Assembly (NCBI RefSeq): GCF_030272615.1
Contig: NC_081411.1
Location: 214,121,654 to 214,185,653, forward strand
Direction: 5' to 3'
DNA length: 64,000 nt
DNA from: Cryptomeria japonica
Lineage: Eukaryota; Streptophyta; Pinopsida; Cupressales; Cupressaceae
A program made the translations under genes and the position numbers. Each line of letters starts with the position of its first letter. The first letter of the stretch is position 1. The notes under the pieces are model-generated. The model was not told the DNA's origin, did not search any database, and saw only the letters and a list, made by a program, of their open reading frames with translations. This document shows, piece by piece, positions 1 to 9,165 of this stretch.

Positions 1-59
1 GCGATCCCAGAGATAGGGGACCCAAGCCAAAGACTCTCTAGACAACTATTTAGGAAATT

Positions 60-600
60 GAAAAAAAATAAAAAATAAAAATTTACGACTGTACGAGTCC
101 GTACAGTAGTTGACCGTACGGTTTGAAAAAAAAGAAGAGAAGAAAGCCACAATGGAACCACCGTACGGTGGAACCACCGTACGGTAGCATCACCATGCAG
201 TGGCAACACTGACGGTGGAACCATCGTACGGTAGCACCATCGTGCGGTGGCAACACCGACGGTGGAACCACCGTCCGTTGGCAACACCGACAGTGGAACC
301 ACCGTGCGGTGGCAACATCGGTGGTGGGACCATCGTATGGTAGCACCACCGTGCAGTGGCAACACCGATGGTGGGACCACCATACGGTGGACCATCATGC
401 GGTGGAAACCATCGCAAACATAAATGCAGCCCCACACAAACATGCAACCCCCGCACAAATAAACACATAGCTGTACGGTGGAGGGGTGTTGACCGCATGG
501 AAAGGTGGCCGCACGATTGGAGGTGTCAGTGCTATTGTTGACCGTACGGGGAGGTTGTATGGCTGGGGTCCCATCGGGGACATTACAGTGGACAAAAACA
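60..600. repeat. CCGTACGG-rich degenerate minisatellite
   Basis: Between about 153 and 410 the sequence is a degenerate tandem array built on the palindrome CCACCGTACGGTGG. Submotifs of about 17 bp (ACCACCGTACGGTGGAA and variants) alternate with GTGGCAACACCGAC blocks to give a composite period near 45 bp. More copies of GTCCGTACAG and GACCGTACGG occur singly at 98-125 and 538-550. The open frames across it on both strands encode only repetitive Trp/Pro/Cys/His peptide and have no gene-like features. It probably sits in the untranslated or LTR part of an old retroelement. Confidence 0.7.
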
Positions 601-1159
601 AAAAAAAAATAAAAAATGACGATGACCAGATTGAAAAATTATCCGATGACATCTGAAGCCTGGACACTGAAAATATTAGAGTGCAGAAGAAGGGTTTTGA
701 CATCATAAAATATCATAGAAATGATGTACGCCATGGACTTTCATGTGGTTCTGAAGGTTCTAAATTGGTGTTGGTGGCGGGGGCACTGCCCCTCGACCCC
801 GCTGGGGGCACTGCCCTCAGACCCCAGTTTAGTTTTGAGCTACAATACACTTGTTGGAGTTGGGCGAAGGGCATTAGAGATGTCACAGGAAGTGTTGTGC
901 TTGTCCGTACTGTGAGAAAGAAGCCTGCAGCTAAGCATTGGCGGAGAAGCCATAAGCCATAGAGGGAGACAGATTTGGAGGTTGGGAACAACCAGAGTTT
1001 GAGGAAAGGCATTGTAGGTCCGCACAGTTTTATGACACTAGGGAGTTATTCAGTTCAGTTATCAACCTTTGGGGAGTGTGATGGAGGATTTGAGGTGTCT
1101 CATAGCCTTTGTGATAGCGGGTTGTGGCCACCTCCAGGCAGGAATGGTACACTTTGAGG

Positions 1160-1560
1160 AACTTGGAGTAGGTCTCGGCTGGACATGAAGTTGTCTTGGT
1201 GGATGCAGAGAGGGCTTGGGAGGAGATGACCACCAAGTTGGAGGCAGTACTAGCATGAGACTTAGCTCAGCGTACCCAGGAGTTGGATGCCGAGAGGGCA
1301 ACGCCGGTGGCTATCAAGGACAAATAGGCTAGGGAGACAATATCATTTGAGTAGCAGTTGGTGGAGGCTGAGACTGAAAAGCATGTTTTGTAGACAAGTT
1401 TGGTTTAGGAACAGGAGAACTATGATGTCAAAGAGGCACTTGAGCATCAGATGGTAGCAGCCAAGGATTTTCAGGCGAGGACGCAGCAGGTGTATAAGTT
1501 TCGGGCTCGACTGGCATCAGCAGTTCTGTTTCATGTCATCTCTATTTTGTATTAAGTAGT
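1160..1560 (+). pseudogene. Degraded retroelement protein, coiled-coil C-terminus
   Basis: One forward frame, interrupted by several stops, reads as a heptad-like Glu/Ala/Gln/Lys-rich helix (for example KLEAVLA, RTQELDAERA, QLVEAETEK, EALEHQMVAAK), ending shortly before a purine run and an LTR-like sequence. A coiled coil just before a polypurine tract is common for extra ORFs in plant retroelements, but the family cannot be named from what is left. The preceding 600-1160 has only short fragmented frames and nothing recognisable. Confidence 0.4.
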
Positions 1561-1578
1561 CCAGAGATGACTTCTTTT

Positions 1579-1825
1579 CTTTTGGGGGGGATGATATTGG
1601 CGGCAATATTGTACATGGAAATAAAACTAGTTAATTAAGTTGTAATTGTGTTGGTTAGTTGGCAACCGAGGGGTGGTAGTTGCGGTGCGACAGTTGGCGC
1701 TCGCACCCCCTCGGTATCTTTATATACTTCCGAATGTAACTTGTGAAGGACACTTAGGAAGGGAGTAACATCTCTTATATTGCATCTGATATCTATGGCA
1801 TTAATATTCTGCATTACGTGTTTTA
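1579..1825 (+). repeat. LTR-like sequence with polypurine tract
   Basis: A run ending in seven G residues (1584-1590) is followed at 1592 by TGATATTGGCGGC, the usual arrangement of a polypurine tract and the start of a 3' LTR. A TATA-like tctttatatac lies about 130 bp in. No matching 5' LTR is inside the window, and the 3' boundary is uncertain because no target duplication was found. Confidence 0.45.
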
Positions 1826-2157
1826 TCTATGTGCTTTAAGTTATTCACCCGAGAGGGAAAACAATGTTTCTTTTACACTGATCCATATTCTTATTGCTTT
1901 TATAAGTTGGGGATAACATCTTCATTGAATACACACCAGAAGAAATTTGGCATGTTTGATCAAGAACAAAAGATAGAGAGACATCATGGTTGTAGCCACA
2001 CACAAACTCCATATTCGTTCCTTCCTATGTGATTCGATCTCGTGACCTCACAACTGATTTTTGAAGGGGAAGAGCATAATACTATGACGCTATTTATCAT
2101 AAAAGATTTTGTCACATGTTGTAGTTTCAATATCCATGGCAGAAAGGTAAGCAAAAT

Positions 2158-2560
2158 GTGGAAGCATAGACAAGGCACATGACTTGTTTGACAGAATGCC
2201 TCAAAGAAATGTGTTCTCATGGAATACAATGGTCAGAGGTTATGAACATAATGGATTAGTTCTCATGGATTGTACTATAAGGAGGTTTTACACAAATGGA
2301 TTTTTTGGAAAGGCGTTAGTGACTTTCAAGGAAATGCAATTGGCAGGGTAAGCCAAATTCCACAACTTTTGCCAACATATTCCCTGTCTGTATAAAAATG
2401 GGATCTTTGAAATAGGGTATGGAATAATGGATTCGTTGAAAATGCTTTAGAAAATTTTCAAAAAAAATGCAATTGGTAGGTGTAAAGCCAAATTCCATAA
2501 CGTTTGCCAGCATCCTCCCTCTCTGTGCCAAAATTGGAGCTATGCAATTAGAGGGGTTTT
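2158..2560 (+). pseudogene. PPR protein fragment (PLS type)
   Basis: The frame starting at 2158 reads IDKAHDLFDRMPQRN followed by VFSWNTMVRGYEHNG, a textbook plant pentatricopeptide repeat. After a shift it continues with GKALVTFKEMQLAG, and a second repeat at about 2465-2555 reads KMQLVGVKPNSITFASILP. PPR proteins bind organellar RNA in mitochondria or plastids. Only about three repeats survive, with at least two frameshifts and an internal duplication, so this is a dead fragment. A related scrap lies at about 47715-47760. Confidence 0.8.
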
Positions 2561-3426
2561 TTCGATAGATCTGGAACTAACAAAAAATATGTTTTACTTC
2601 AAGATAAAATAAGAATGAATGTGCTAAAATTTTAGCATAAGAACTTTTACTTCTTCTTTAAAGGTATATAAGTAAATGAATAGCGTTTCTAAAATTTGAT
2701 CCTTTGAAATGATTGATTAAATCACTTCAATTAAAGTTTTTCGGTGAGTAAGCAAACAAGCAATCCTTTTTAATCATGGAATAGTGTATAACTGTGATGA
2801 CTTCCTCAGGAATTAGGGTTTCTTCATTTGGTATCACCGCCCACACCAACGAAGGAAGATATGAATTCAGTAAGGAAAATTAAAAAGATGAGAAGATCAA
2901 ACAAATTAATTATACGACACTAAAAGCCATTTTTTTATTTGATTATGCATTGAAAAAGTTGAACAGGGAGAGAAGCTTGATTATGCATTGAAAAGTTTAA
3001 TAGGGAAGAAGACATGAGAAAGAAATACCCTGCAAGAAGAAATTAATTCCATATTCTATCAAAAAATTTATATAGTCTTAAAGATTTTTTTTGTCATTTT
3101 AAAATATTGTACTCTTTGTCACTTTAAAGATGTTTTTTCATTAATCTCTTTTCTTAATTCTATCTTGTTATCTCTCCATATTTCTCCATCCCTATATCTC
3201 TTTATCAATTGATCTTATGTATATCACAGGATACAAAAAAGATTCATCAAAATTTTTAATTGAAAAATGTGCTCCCCTTGAAACTGATGGCTTCATCTAT
3301 TGAGAAAAGTCAAAAATCCCACTTCACATAACGAATGACTATTCAAATAAAAATTTTTTATTTTAGATTATTTCCAAAAAAACATGTTGATAATCTATGC
3401 TACCTTATATATTACATTAGGGAAAG
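2561..3426. other. AT-rich intergenic DNA, nothing recognised
   Basis: AT-rich sequence with stops in all frames. I see no domain, repeat array or RNA gene. Confidence 0.6.
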
Positions 3427-3790
3427 TGTACCAATAGCCGTTATAGCTAGCTTCATGCACCCGCATATTCTAAATGGTACATCCGATTTTGACGAAAAAA
3501 AAAAAAATTGTTGTTTCCACATGCGACTTAACAACTTGTAGCTATTGTTTTGGCTTCTGATAGTAATGATGCACGCTATGGGATCCATTATGCATGCAAG
3601 GGTCAAAAAGTACACTTTTCAAAGTGTCATCCGATGCCTGTTTAAAGATGCCCCAATAACTATGCACTTAAAATTGCCAAATACTTATGCACAAATATCC
3701 CAGTACTCACGTACTATGGGTACCAATACAAGTGCGCAAATGGGCCAATTATGGTCCAAGAAAGTTAAAAAATGAATGGCTATTGGTACA
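3427..3790. mobile_element. MITE-like element with 13-bp terminal inverted repeats
   Basis: TGTACCAATAGCC at 3427-3439 is mirrored exactly by GGCTATTGGTACA at 3778-3790. Allowing one mismatch the match extends inward (GTT versus AAT). The 364-bp interval has no credible coding frame. Short terminal inverted repeats around a few hundred noncoding bases suggest a miniature inverted-repeat transposable element. No clear target duplication could be seen, so the superfamily is open and a chance inverted repeat is not excluded. Confidence 0.4.
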
Positions 3791-4549
3791 TGTGTAATTT
3801 ATTAATGAACTATTAGTTATTTGTTTTTTGATTTTTTTTAAAGTTAGTAATTGGAGGGTTGGGTGTGCAAGGAACAAACGGTTATTGGAACATGAATGGT
3901 AACTAGTCCTCTTCCCCTATATTGTTTAATTTGTATTCATTTTTATTTGACTTGCATAAAAGTTTATATGCAATTAACATTTTATTTTTTTAATAGATTC
4001 TATTTTACTTTTAATTTTTTTAAGTTTGATTTTACTTTAACTTTTAATATAAAAGTTATAATTTTACCTTTAACAATTTCAAGTTAATCAATTTCAATTT
4101 TTAATATTTTATTTGAAGTATAAGTTTAATTTTATTATTTAATCTATTAAAGAATATGATTATATTTACATTCAATTTTACAAATTTTTTTATATGTTAA
4201 GATTGAATTTATCTTTCAATCAACACTAACATTATTTGTAATATATTAATTATATAGTTAGGTACATATTTCAATTCTAATAAAAAGAAATTAAAAAAAT
4301 AATATTTAATTATTTATTTACTTAATAAGTTTCTTATTTATATTTAGCTGTTGATATATTTTTACTTTGTATTTAGTTTATTGTATTTTAATTTTTTTAA
4401 TTTATATTTAAGTCTAAAATTTATTTTAATTACTTATGTATTCTTATGAAATTACAAATAATAATTAACAGTTATAAGGATAATTTAGTTTATAATTGTT
4501 TATTTTTAAATTTCAATAATTGTATATTAATCAATTTAAAAAAAAAAAT
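3791..4549. other. Very AT-rich spacer
   Basis: A/T-dominated sequence with long T and A runs. Nothing recognisable as gene, repeat unit or regulatory site. Confidence 0.6.
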
Positions 4550-4760
4550 CATATCTCTCTACTTTGACCCCCTCTCTATTTATGTCTTTCCCATTCTATC
4601 TCTATCTCTATCTTATAAACTCTATCTCTCCTACTCTCTCTCTATATGTCCTTTCTACCTCTCTTTGTATATCACTTCATATATCTTGATCATTTCATCT
4701 ACAGTACCCCCTCCCCCATTGTGCCCCTCTTTCTATCTTTATTTATTCCCCCCCCCCCCC

Positions 4761-4823
<63 letters not shown>

Positions 4824-5405
4824 CATATAGCTTCATCTCCTTCTCTTTCACTTCCTATATATCGATCTCTCCCTTTTTATCTCCCCCTCTCTATCCCAAA
4901 TATATCACTCTCCCTCTCTTCATATCTATTTGTATTTCTACTTCTTTATTTTTTGGTTTCTCTTTCTCTCTCCCCTCCCTCTATATTTTGTTTATATCTC
5001 TATGTCTCTTTCACTCTATATCATCATCTATATATCTCTCTATCTCTCCCTCTTCCTCTATATATCTCTATCTCTTCATCTTTCCTTCTTACCTTTCTAT
5101 CTCTTCATCTCTATCTCTCTCTCCATCTGTCTCCCTCTTCCTACACCTCTATATCTATATCTCTTTGTCACTCTATCTCTATCTCTCCATAGTTTTTCTT
5201 CCATTCTCGTTACCATACCATCTCTCTACCACTACATATCTCCATCTCTCTACCTGTTAGTTTATATCACTTCCTATTTCTACCTTTATCTGTCTATCTC
5301 CCCCCATCATTCTCTCCATCTCCATCTCCATCTCCATCTCTATCTATAACTCCTTACCTCTCTCTTGCTTTTCCCCCCTCTATCTCTCCCTCTCTCTCCA
5401 TATCT
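4550..5405. repeat. 850-bp polypyrimidine tract with (CT)n and poly-C
   Basis: The plus strand is almost purely C and T for about 850 bp, made of interleaved CTCTAT, TCTC and CCTC motifs. It contains a run of 14 C (4748-4761) and a perfect (CT)29 block (4763-4820). Three overlapping open frames of 139-248 codons exist only because TCT/CTC/TAT-type codons contain no stops; they encode Ser/Leu/Tyr/Ile/Pro low complexity and are not genes. Confidence 0.9.
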
Positions 5406-6269
5406 CCCTATTGTGAACATAACATGTCTTAATTGTAATGGAGCTCGATTATCTTCATGATTCAAAGGTTTTGTTTTAGTCATTTTTTGATCCATATAAG
5501 TGGATGCATAGTTGATTTGAAGTTATCACTTCTATATTGAGACCTTCATTGCACAAACATCATTTGTTAAATAGCCTACCAATTGATCTAGTGTGCTACA
5601 CAAAAGTATGCAACAAATAGACCATAATTTTCTCTAACTTACCTTCCAAACCTTTTCGGTGTACCCATTGCACACCAAGGTGCGATTGCTAGTATAGTCT
5701 TTTACGAAAAAGCCTTTTCAATTATATATGATTCAAAGTAGGTATAAGAAATATAAACCTCTAACTATTAAATTGCTTATGAAATCAACGAAATCTAAAG
5801 AGACAATTGACATGAAAATCTCGTGAACTTCTTTTACTTGTTAAAAATACTGAAAAACAAAAGTCCGCAAGAAACAGTTTTTTAAAATATTTTAAAATGC
5901 AATCAATAACAATCTTGACAAATCATAAATGAAACTTTAATTCGGAGAAGACAAATAATTATCACCTAATCCGCATAAAAGATTATAAATAGCACTAATA
6001 TTCCAAAACAAAAAATTACGTTTGACCAAATGCATCAATCATGACGGTGCGAAATTGTAAAATTGTTACATCATCACATTTATAGAGACGTCCAAGCTAA
6101 CCCCAACTCAACTAATCCCGATTCATTGGACCAAATGTTTTTGAACATATGGCCGAAAGGAAATCTAAATTTCTGATAAGTTATTTCATCTTTACTTTTT
6201 CGTGTTTCTAAGCCTAATTCATTAGGCTATGTCCCATTATTTAAGTTTCTGTATCATTTTGCTTGGCAG
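5406..6269. other. Intergenic DNA with a 51-bp dispersed repeat
   Basis: No gene is visible before the dioxygenase exon. The 51 bp at 5528-5578 recur at 13430-13480 with one mismatch, so part of this interval belongs to a dispersed repeat family whose full extent is not evident here. The bases just before 6270 (gcttggcag) are the acceptor end of an intron of the following pseudogene. Confidence 0.5.
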
Positions 6270-6941
6270 TGAGAAGATGGCAACGTACGGTTTGTGTGTC
6301 TCAAATCTTGCACCAAAAATCACAAAAATAATTCTTCTAAGCCTGGGGTTGGATGCCGAAGCTTTCTACCACTCCCACTTCGAAAAGTGCACATCAAGAT
6401 TGCGCATAAACGGCTACTCATCGGAAGAAAAAGATATCGAGGAGGAGACACTTGGTTCTCATGAAGATATCGGGTGCCTCACAATCCTTTACCAAGATAA
6501 TGTGGGAGGCCTTCGATTCGATCTCAGGAGGGCGAGTGGTTAAACGTCGAACCTCTGTCTCATTCATTTGTTGTAAATCTAGGGGCGTCCCTCAAGGTTT
6601 TATAATTAATCTCCCTCTACAATTTATCATTACAGAAATTTAATATTCCTGCCTGATACAGTATAGGGTTGAATGATGGATATGATTGCAGGCGTGGAGT
6701 AATGGAGTAATGGAGTAATGGCGTGTTGTTTGTAAAGGGTGGATAGATCGTATGTCGACTGCCTTAATCACTGCCTTTCCAATGGAGAGGGAAATCTGGG
6801 CGCCTGAAGAGCTTGTTGACGCCAACAATCCAAGGCGTTACAAGCCTTCCATATTCTCGCAATTCAAGCATGACTTTCAAACCAATAAAGAATGCAAAAG
6901 ATAAAACTGCTGCTCTCCAACAAATCGCTGGTATAGAATGA
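6270..6941 (+). pseudogene. 2-oxoglutarate/Fe(II)-dependent dioxygenase, broken
   Basis: The C-terminal half of a plant 2-oxoglutarate dioxygenase in two exons. Exon one (6270-6596) follows an acceptor TTGGCAG and reads FYHSHFEKCTSRLRINGYSS, then SHEDIGCLTILYQD, in which the HxD iron ligands are intact. It then shifts frame near 6520. A 95-bp intron (6597-6691, GT..AG) leads to exon two, with ALITAFPMEREIWAPEELVD and RRYKPSIFSQFKHDF; another shift precedes the end ALQQIAGIE and stop at 6939-6941. The usual distal His of the VVHRV motif reads as Asp (WIDRMS), so iron binding would fail. These enzymes hydroxylate or desaturate hormones and specialised metabolites; the substrate cannot be inferred. 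The upstream exon(s) encoding the N-terminus are not evident here. Confidence 0.82.
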
Positions 6942-7061
6942 ACAGTGGGTTTGTGCACTGATGTTTCTTTTTAGCTTGGAACATTCATACATATATGTAT
7001 GATCTTACAATGGTACCCAGAAAAATGTTCTTCTTGTATTTTTTAATCTTTTTTTCATATT
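6942..7061. other. Insertion-site flank of the Copia element
   Basis: Short noncoding stretch ending in ATATT (7057-7061), the left copy of the Copia target-site duplication. Confidence 0.7.
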
Positions 7062-7569
7062 TGTTGGTGTAAATAATTATTCATCATGGATATTATTACA
7101 CTTACTTAAGTTTACTTAGGATAATGCATTTCATAGTAGTTTGGATATGAGACACTTGGGTGTTTGTGCCACATTGGGATAGTGTGTGTAGGAGAAATTC
7201 CACCTCTTATGGTGTTGATCTTGTTATTACACTATCATATCCACTTATTGTGGAGTGATAATTCCACCTTCGGTGGGTGATCCACCTCATGTGGAATATT
7301 ATATTATTTCTCCTACCTACCCACACCTATTTCCTACCTACCCTTGTTTCTTATTGAGCCACATGTCATGTTTGTGTGCTCATACATATCCCTAGCCTTG
7401 CCTATATAAGCAGGCTCATCTACATTGTATGTAACAACAACTATTGAATAAGATAATCCAGTTGATTATTGATCATTTTCTATTAATGAGAATACAGTTT
7501 ATTCTTATCCCATATTATGTCTCTTTCATGTACATTTCAATGACTTCTTGATCTTGGCAAAATCCAACA
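7062..7569 (+). repeat. 5' LTR of the Copia element
   Basis: Starts TGTTGGTGT and ends AATCCAACA, so the TG..CA termini extend into the short inverted repeat TGTTGG/CCAACA. It contains a TATA box at 7403-7410 and several small stem-forming TTCCACC/GGTGG motifs. The primer site follows directly. Confidence 0.95.
7403..7410 (+). promoter_or_regulatory. TATA box in the Copia 5' LTR
   Basis: TATATAAG inside CCTATATAAGCAGG, about 160 bp before the LTR end, where the U3/R boundary of a Copia LTR is expected. The same box is at 12007-12014 in the 3' LTR. Confidence 0.75.
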
Positions 7570-7581
7570 TGGTATCAGAGC
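7570..7581 (+). promoter_or_regulatory. Primer-binding site (initiator Met tRNA)
   Basis: TGGTATCAGAGC directly abuts the 5' LTR. This is the standard plant Copia minus-strand primer site, complementary to the 3' end of initiator methionine tRNA. Confidence 0.93.
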
Positions 7582-9165
7582 TATTGGAGTCTCATTGATT
7601 CGTCTTGAAGAGGCATTATTGTGACGTCAAGAGGTAGATCTGAGGAGCATCGTCATTTGGAGGCGTCCTAGACCAGATCCGACCTCGCCATTGCGTCCGG
7701 AAGGCCGTTTCCATGAATTTTGGTTATAAAGTTGGCCTATTTTGGTGAGAAAATTTTTTTTCTCCATTTTTGCCTATATCGTACGGATTTCGAAATTTTT
7801 TATTAATATTGAGAAAAAAAATTTATTTTTATTTCTGAAATATTGTTTTGAAAAAATCAAAAAAAAAAAATCCAAAAAAAATTGAAAAGTGAAAAAGAAG
7901 CAAAAAAAAATCAAATCAAAAAAATATATAGTTTGGGGGTCCGCAGACCCCCGTACCCCCGTCATCTGCAGGACTGTCAGAAGGTACGTACCTTCTGTCT
8001 GCGCCCCCCTCGCCGCGTTGTACTCTGCCGTCGCATCCGTGCCTGCCGCTCCCGTACCTGTCAGCGCCTCCTCCTCCGCTGCACTGTCCTCGACGCCGCC
8101 CGAGCCCGGACTCCGGTGCCTCCCCCGCGTCTCCGGTGCCCGCTGCGGCTTCCGGCTCCGCTCAGCCGCTTCCGCAGCCTCCTCTCCGGCGTCACCAGCG
8201 GCTCCCCCCGTCCGCCGCCTCGTCCCTGCCGCTCCTCCGCGGCCCACCTGCAGGTGCCACGCAGACACAGTCAACACACACGCAGGCTAGCTTCTTCGCC
8301 ACGTCATTCCTTCCGTATGCAGAGTCAGAAAATCGTACTGCCACATCAGCAGCCGAATCACCCCTGCATAGTCAGCATTCCGTACAGTACGGAATATCCA
8401 GTCAGCTGTCCACGTAATCCGTCCGTACAGTACGGACGCACAGTCAGCCAGGCAGTGAAGTTTTGGTGACGGTCATACGGCCGTCAAATTTAACCCAGTG
8501 TTTTGCTGACGTCAGCGCCACATCAGCAGGGTTTGGAAATTTTTGGACCCCCTCTCATTTGCATTTTTGATTTTGCAGTTCAACTTCAAATGGCCATAAC
8601 TTGCTCATTTTTGCTCCTTTTTGGGTGCAATTTTTTTTGAAATGGGCTAGAATTTCGTGCTCTCCGCAGTGGTGAAAGAATTTCTTAATTTTGATGCACG
8701 GATTTTTCAGAAAATGCAGTTTTTGGTGACTGTCCCTGAGTAATCCCAGTTTTTGCAACTTCAGAGGCTTCGTTTGGGGTCATACGACCTCCTTTTCAGG
8801 TGCCGTTTTTTTTGAAAGTGCGTATTTTTTTGTCTACTTTCACATGATGCTATCAGATTGATGTCATTGTAAGTAGAAATTGTACTTTCAGATCTTGGCC
8901 TTTTTTGGCTCTCTTGGTACTTGTATATTTGCTTGAATCTCAGTTAGATTCATTGCATTATTGATTGAAGTCTCTTGTATCTCATTTGAGAAGTTGTAAA
9001 ATTTGCATCATAAGCCCACTTTGCCTTGTTTTGCAAGTGGCTCATTGTAACCGCACTAAGTATAAAGTGCCAAAATCATCACTTTTGGGGGGGTACTTTG
9101 ATTGATTGAATTTGGGGGGTGTCTCTTGTGCTTTTGTGCTCTTGTGTCTTTCCTTTTTTGCTGCT
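7582..9165 (+). other. Long leader of the Copia element with GC-rich block
   Basis: A 1.58-kb untranslated leader. From about 7935 to 8480 it becomes C/G-rich and CpG-rich, unlike anything else in the window, and holds two perfect odd-centred palindromes: ATTCCGTACAGTACGGAAT (8377-8395) and GTCCGTACAGTACGGAC (8421-8437). Open frames of up to 195 codons cross the block on both strands, but they are Arg/Pro/Ser- or Ala-rich by composition and resemble no known domain. The block could act in RNA packaging, dimerisation or translation control, but that is inference. Confidence 0.6.

Noticed and set aside
83-498. Overlapping Trp/Cys/His-rich open frames on the minus strand
   Set aside because: They are read-through of the CCGTACGG minisatellite; the peptide repeats mirror the DNA repeat and carry no domain.
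4446-5349. Open frames of 139-248 codons
   Set aside because: Low-complexity Ser/Leu/Tyr/Ile/Pro translation of a pyrimidine tract that lacks stops by composition.
7774-8469. Arg/Pro- and Ala/Ser-rich frames in the Copia leader, including a 195-codon one
   Set aside because: They overlap on both strands of a GC-rich untranslated block and have no recognisable domain; the real coding frame starts at 9166.
9106-9165. Upstream extension of the Copia Gag frame
   Set aside because: No ATG in these 20 codons; the peptide before Met-Ser-Ser-Ser looks like a signal sequence only because the DNA is T-rich. The start at 9166 matches Copia Gag N-termini.
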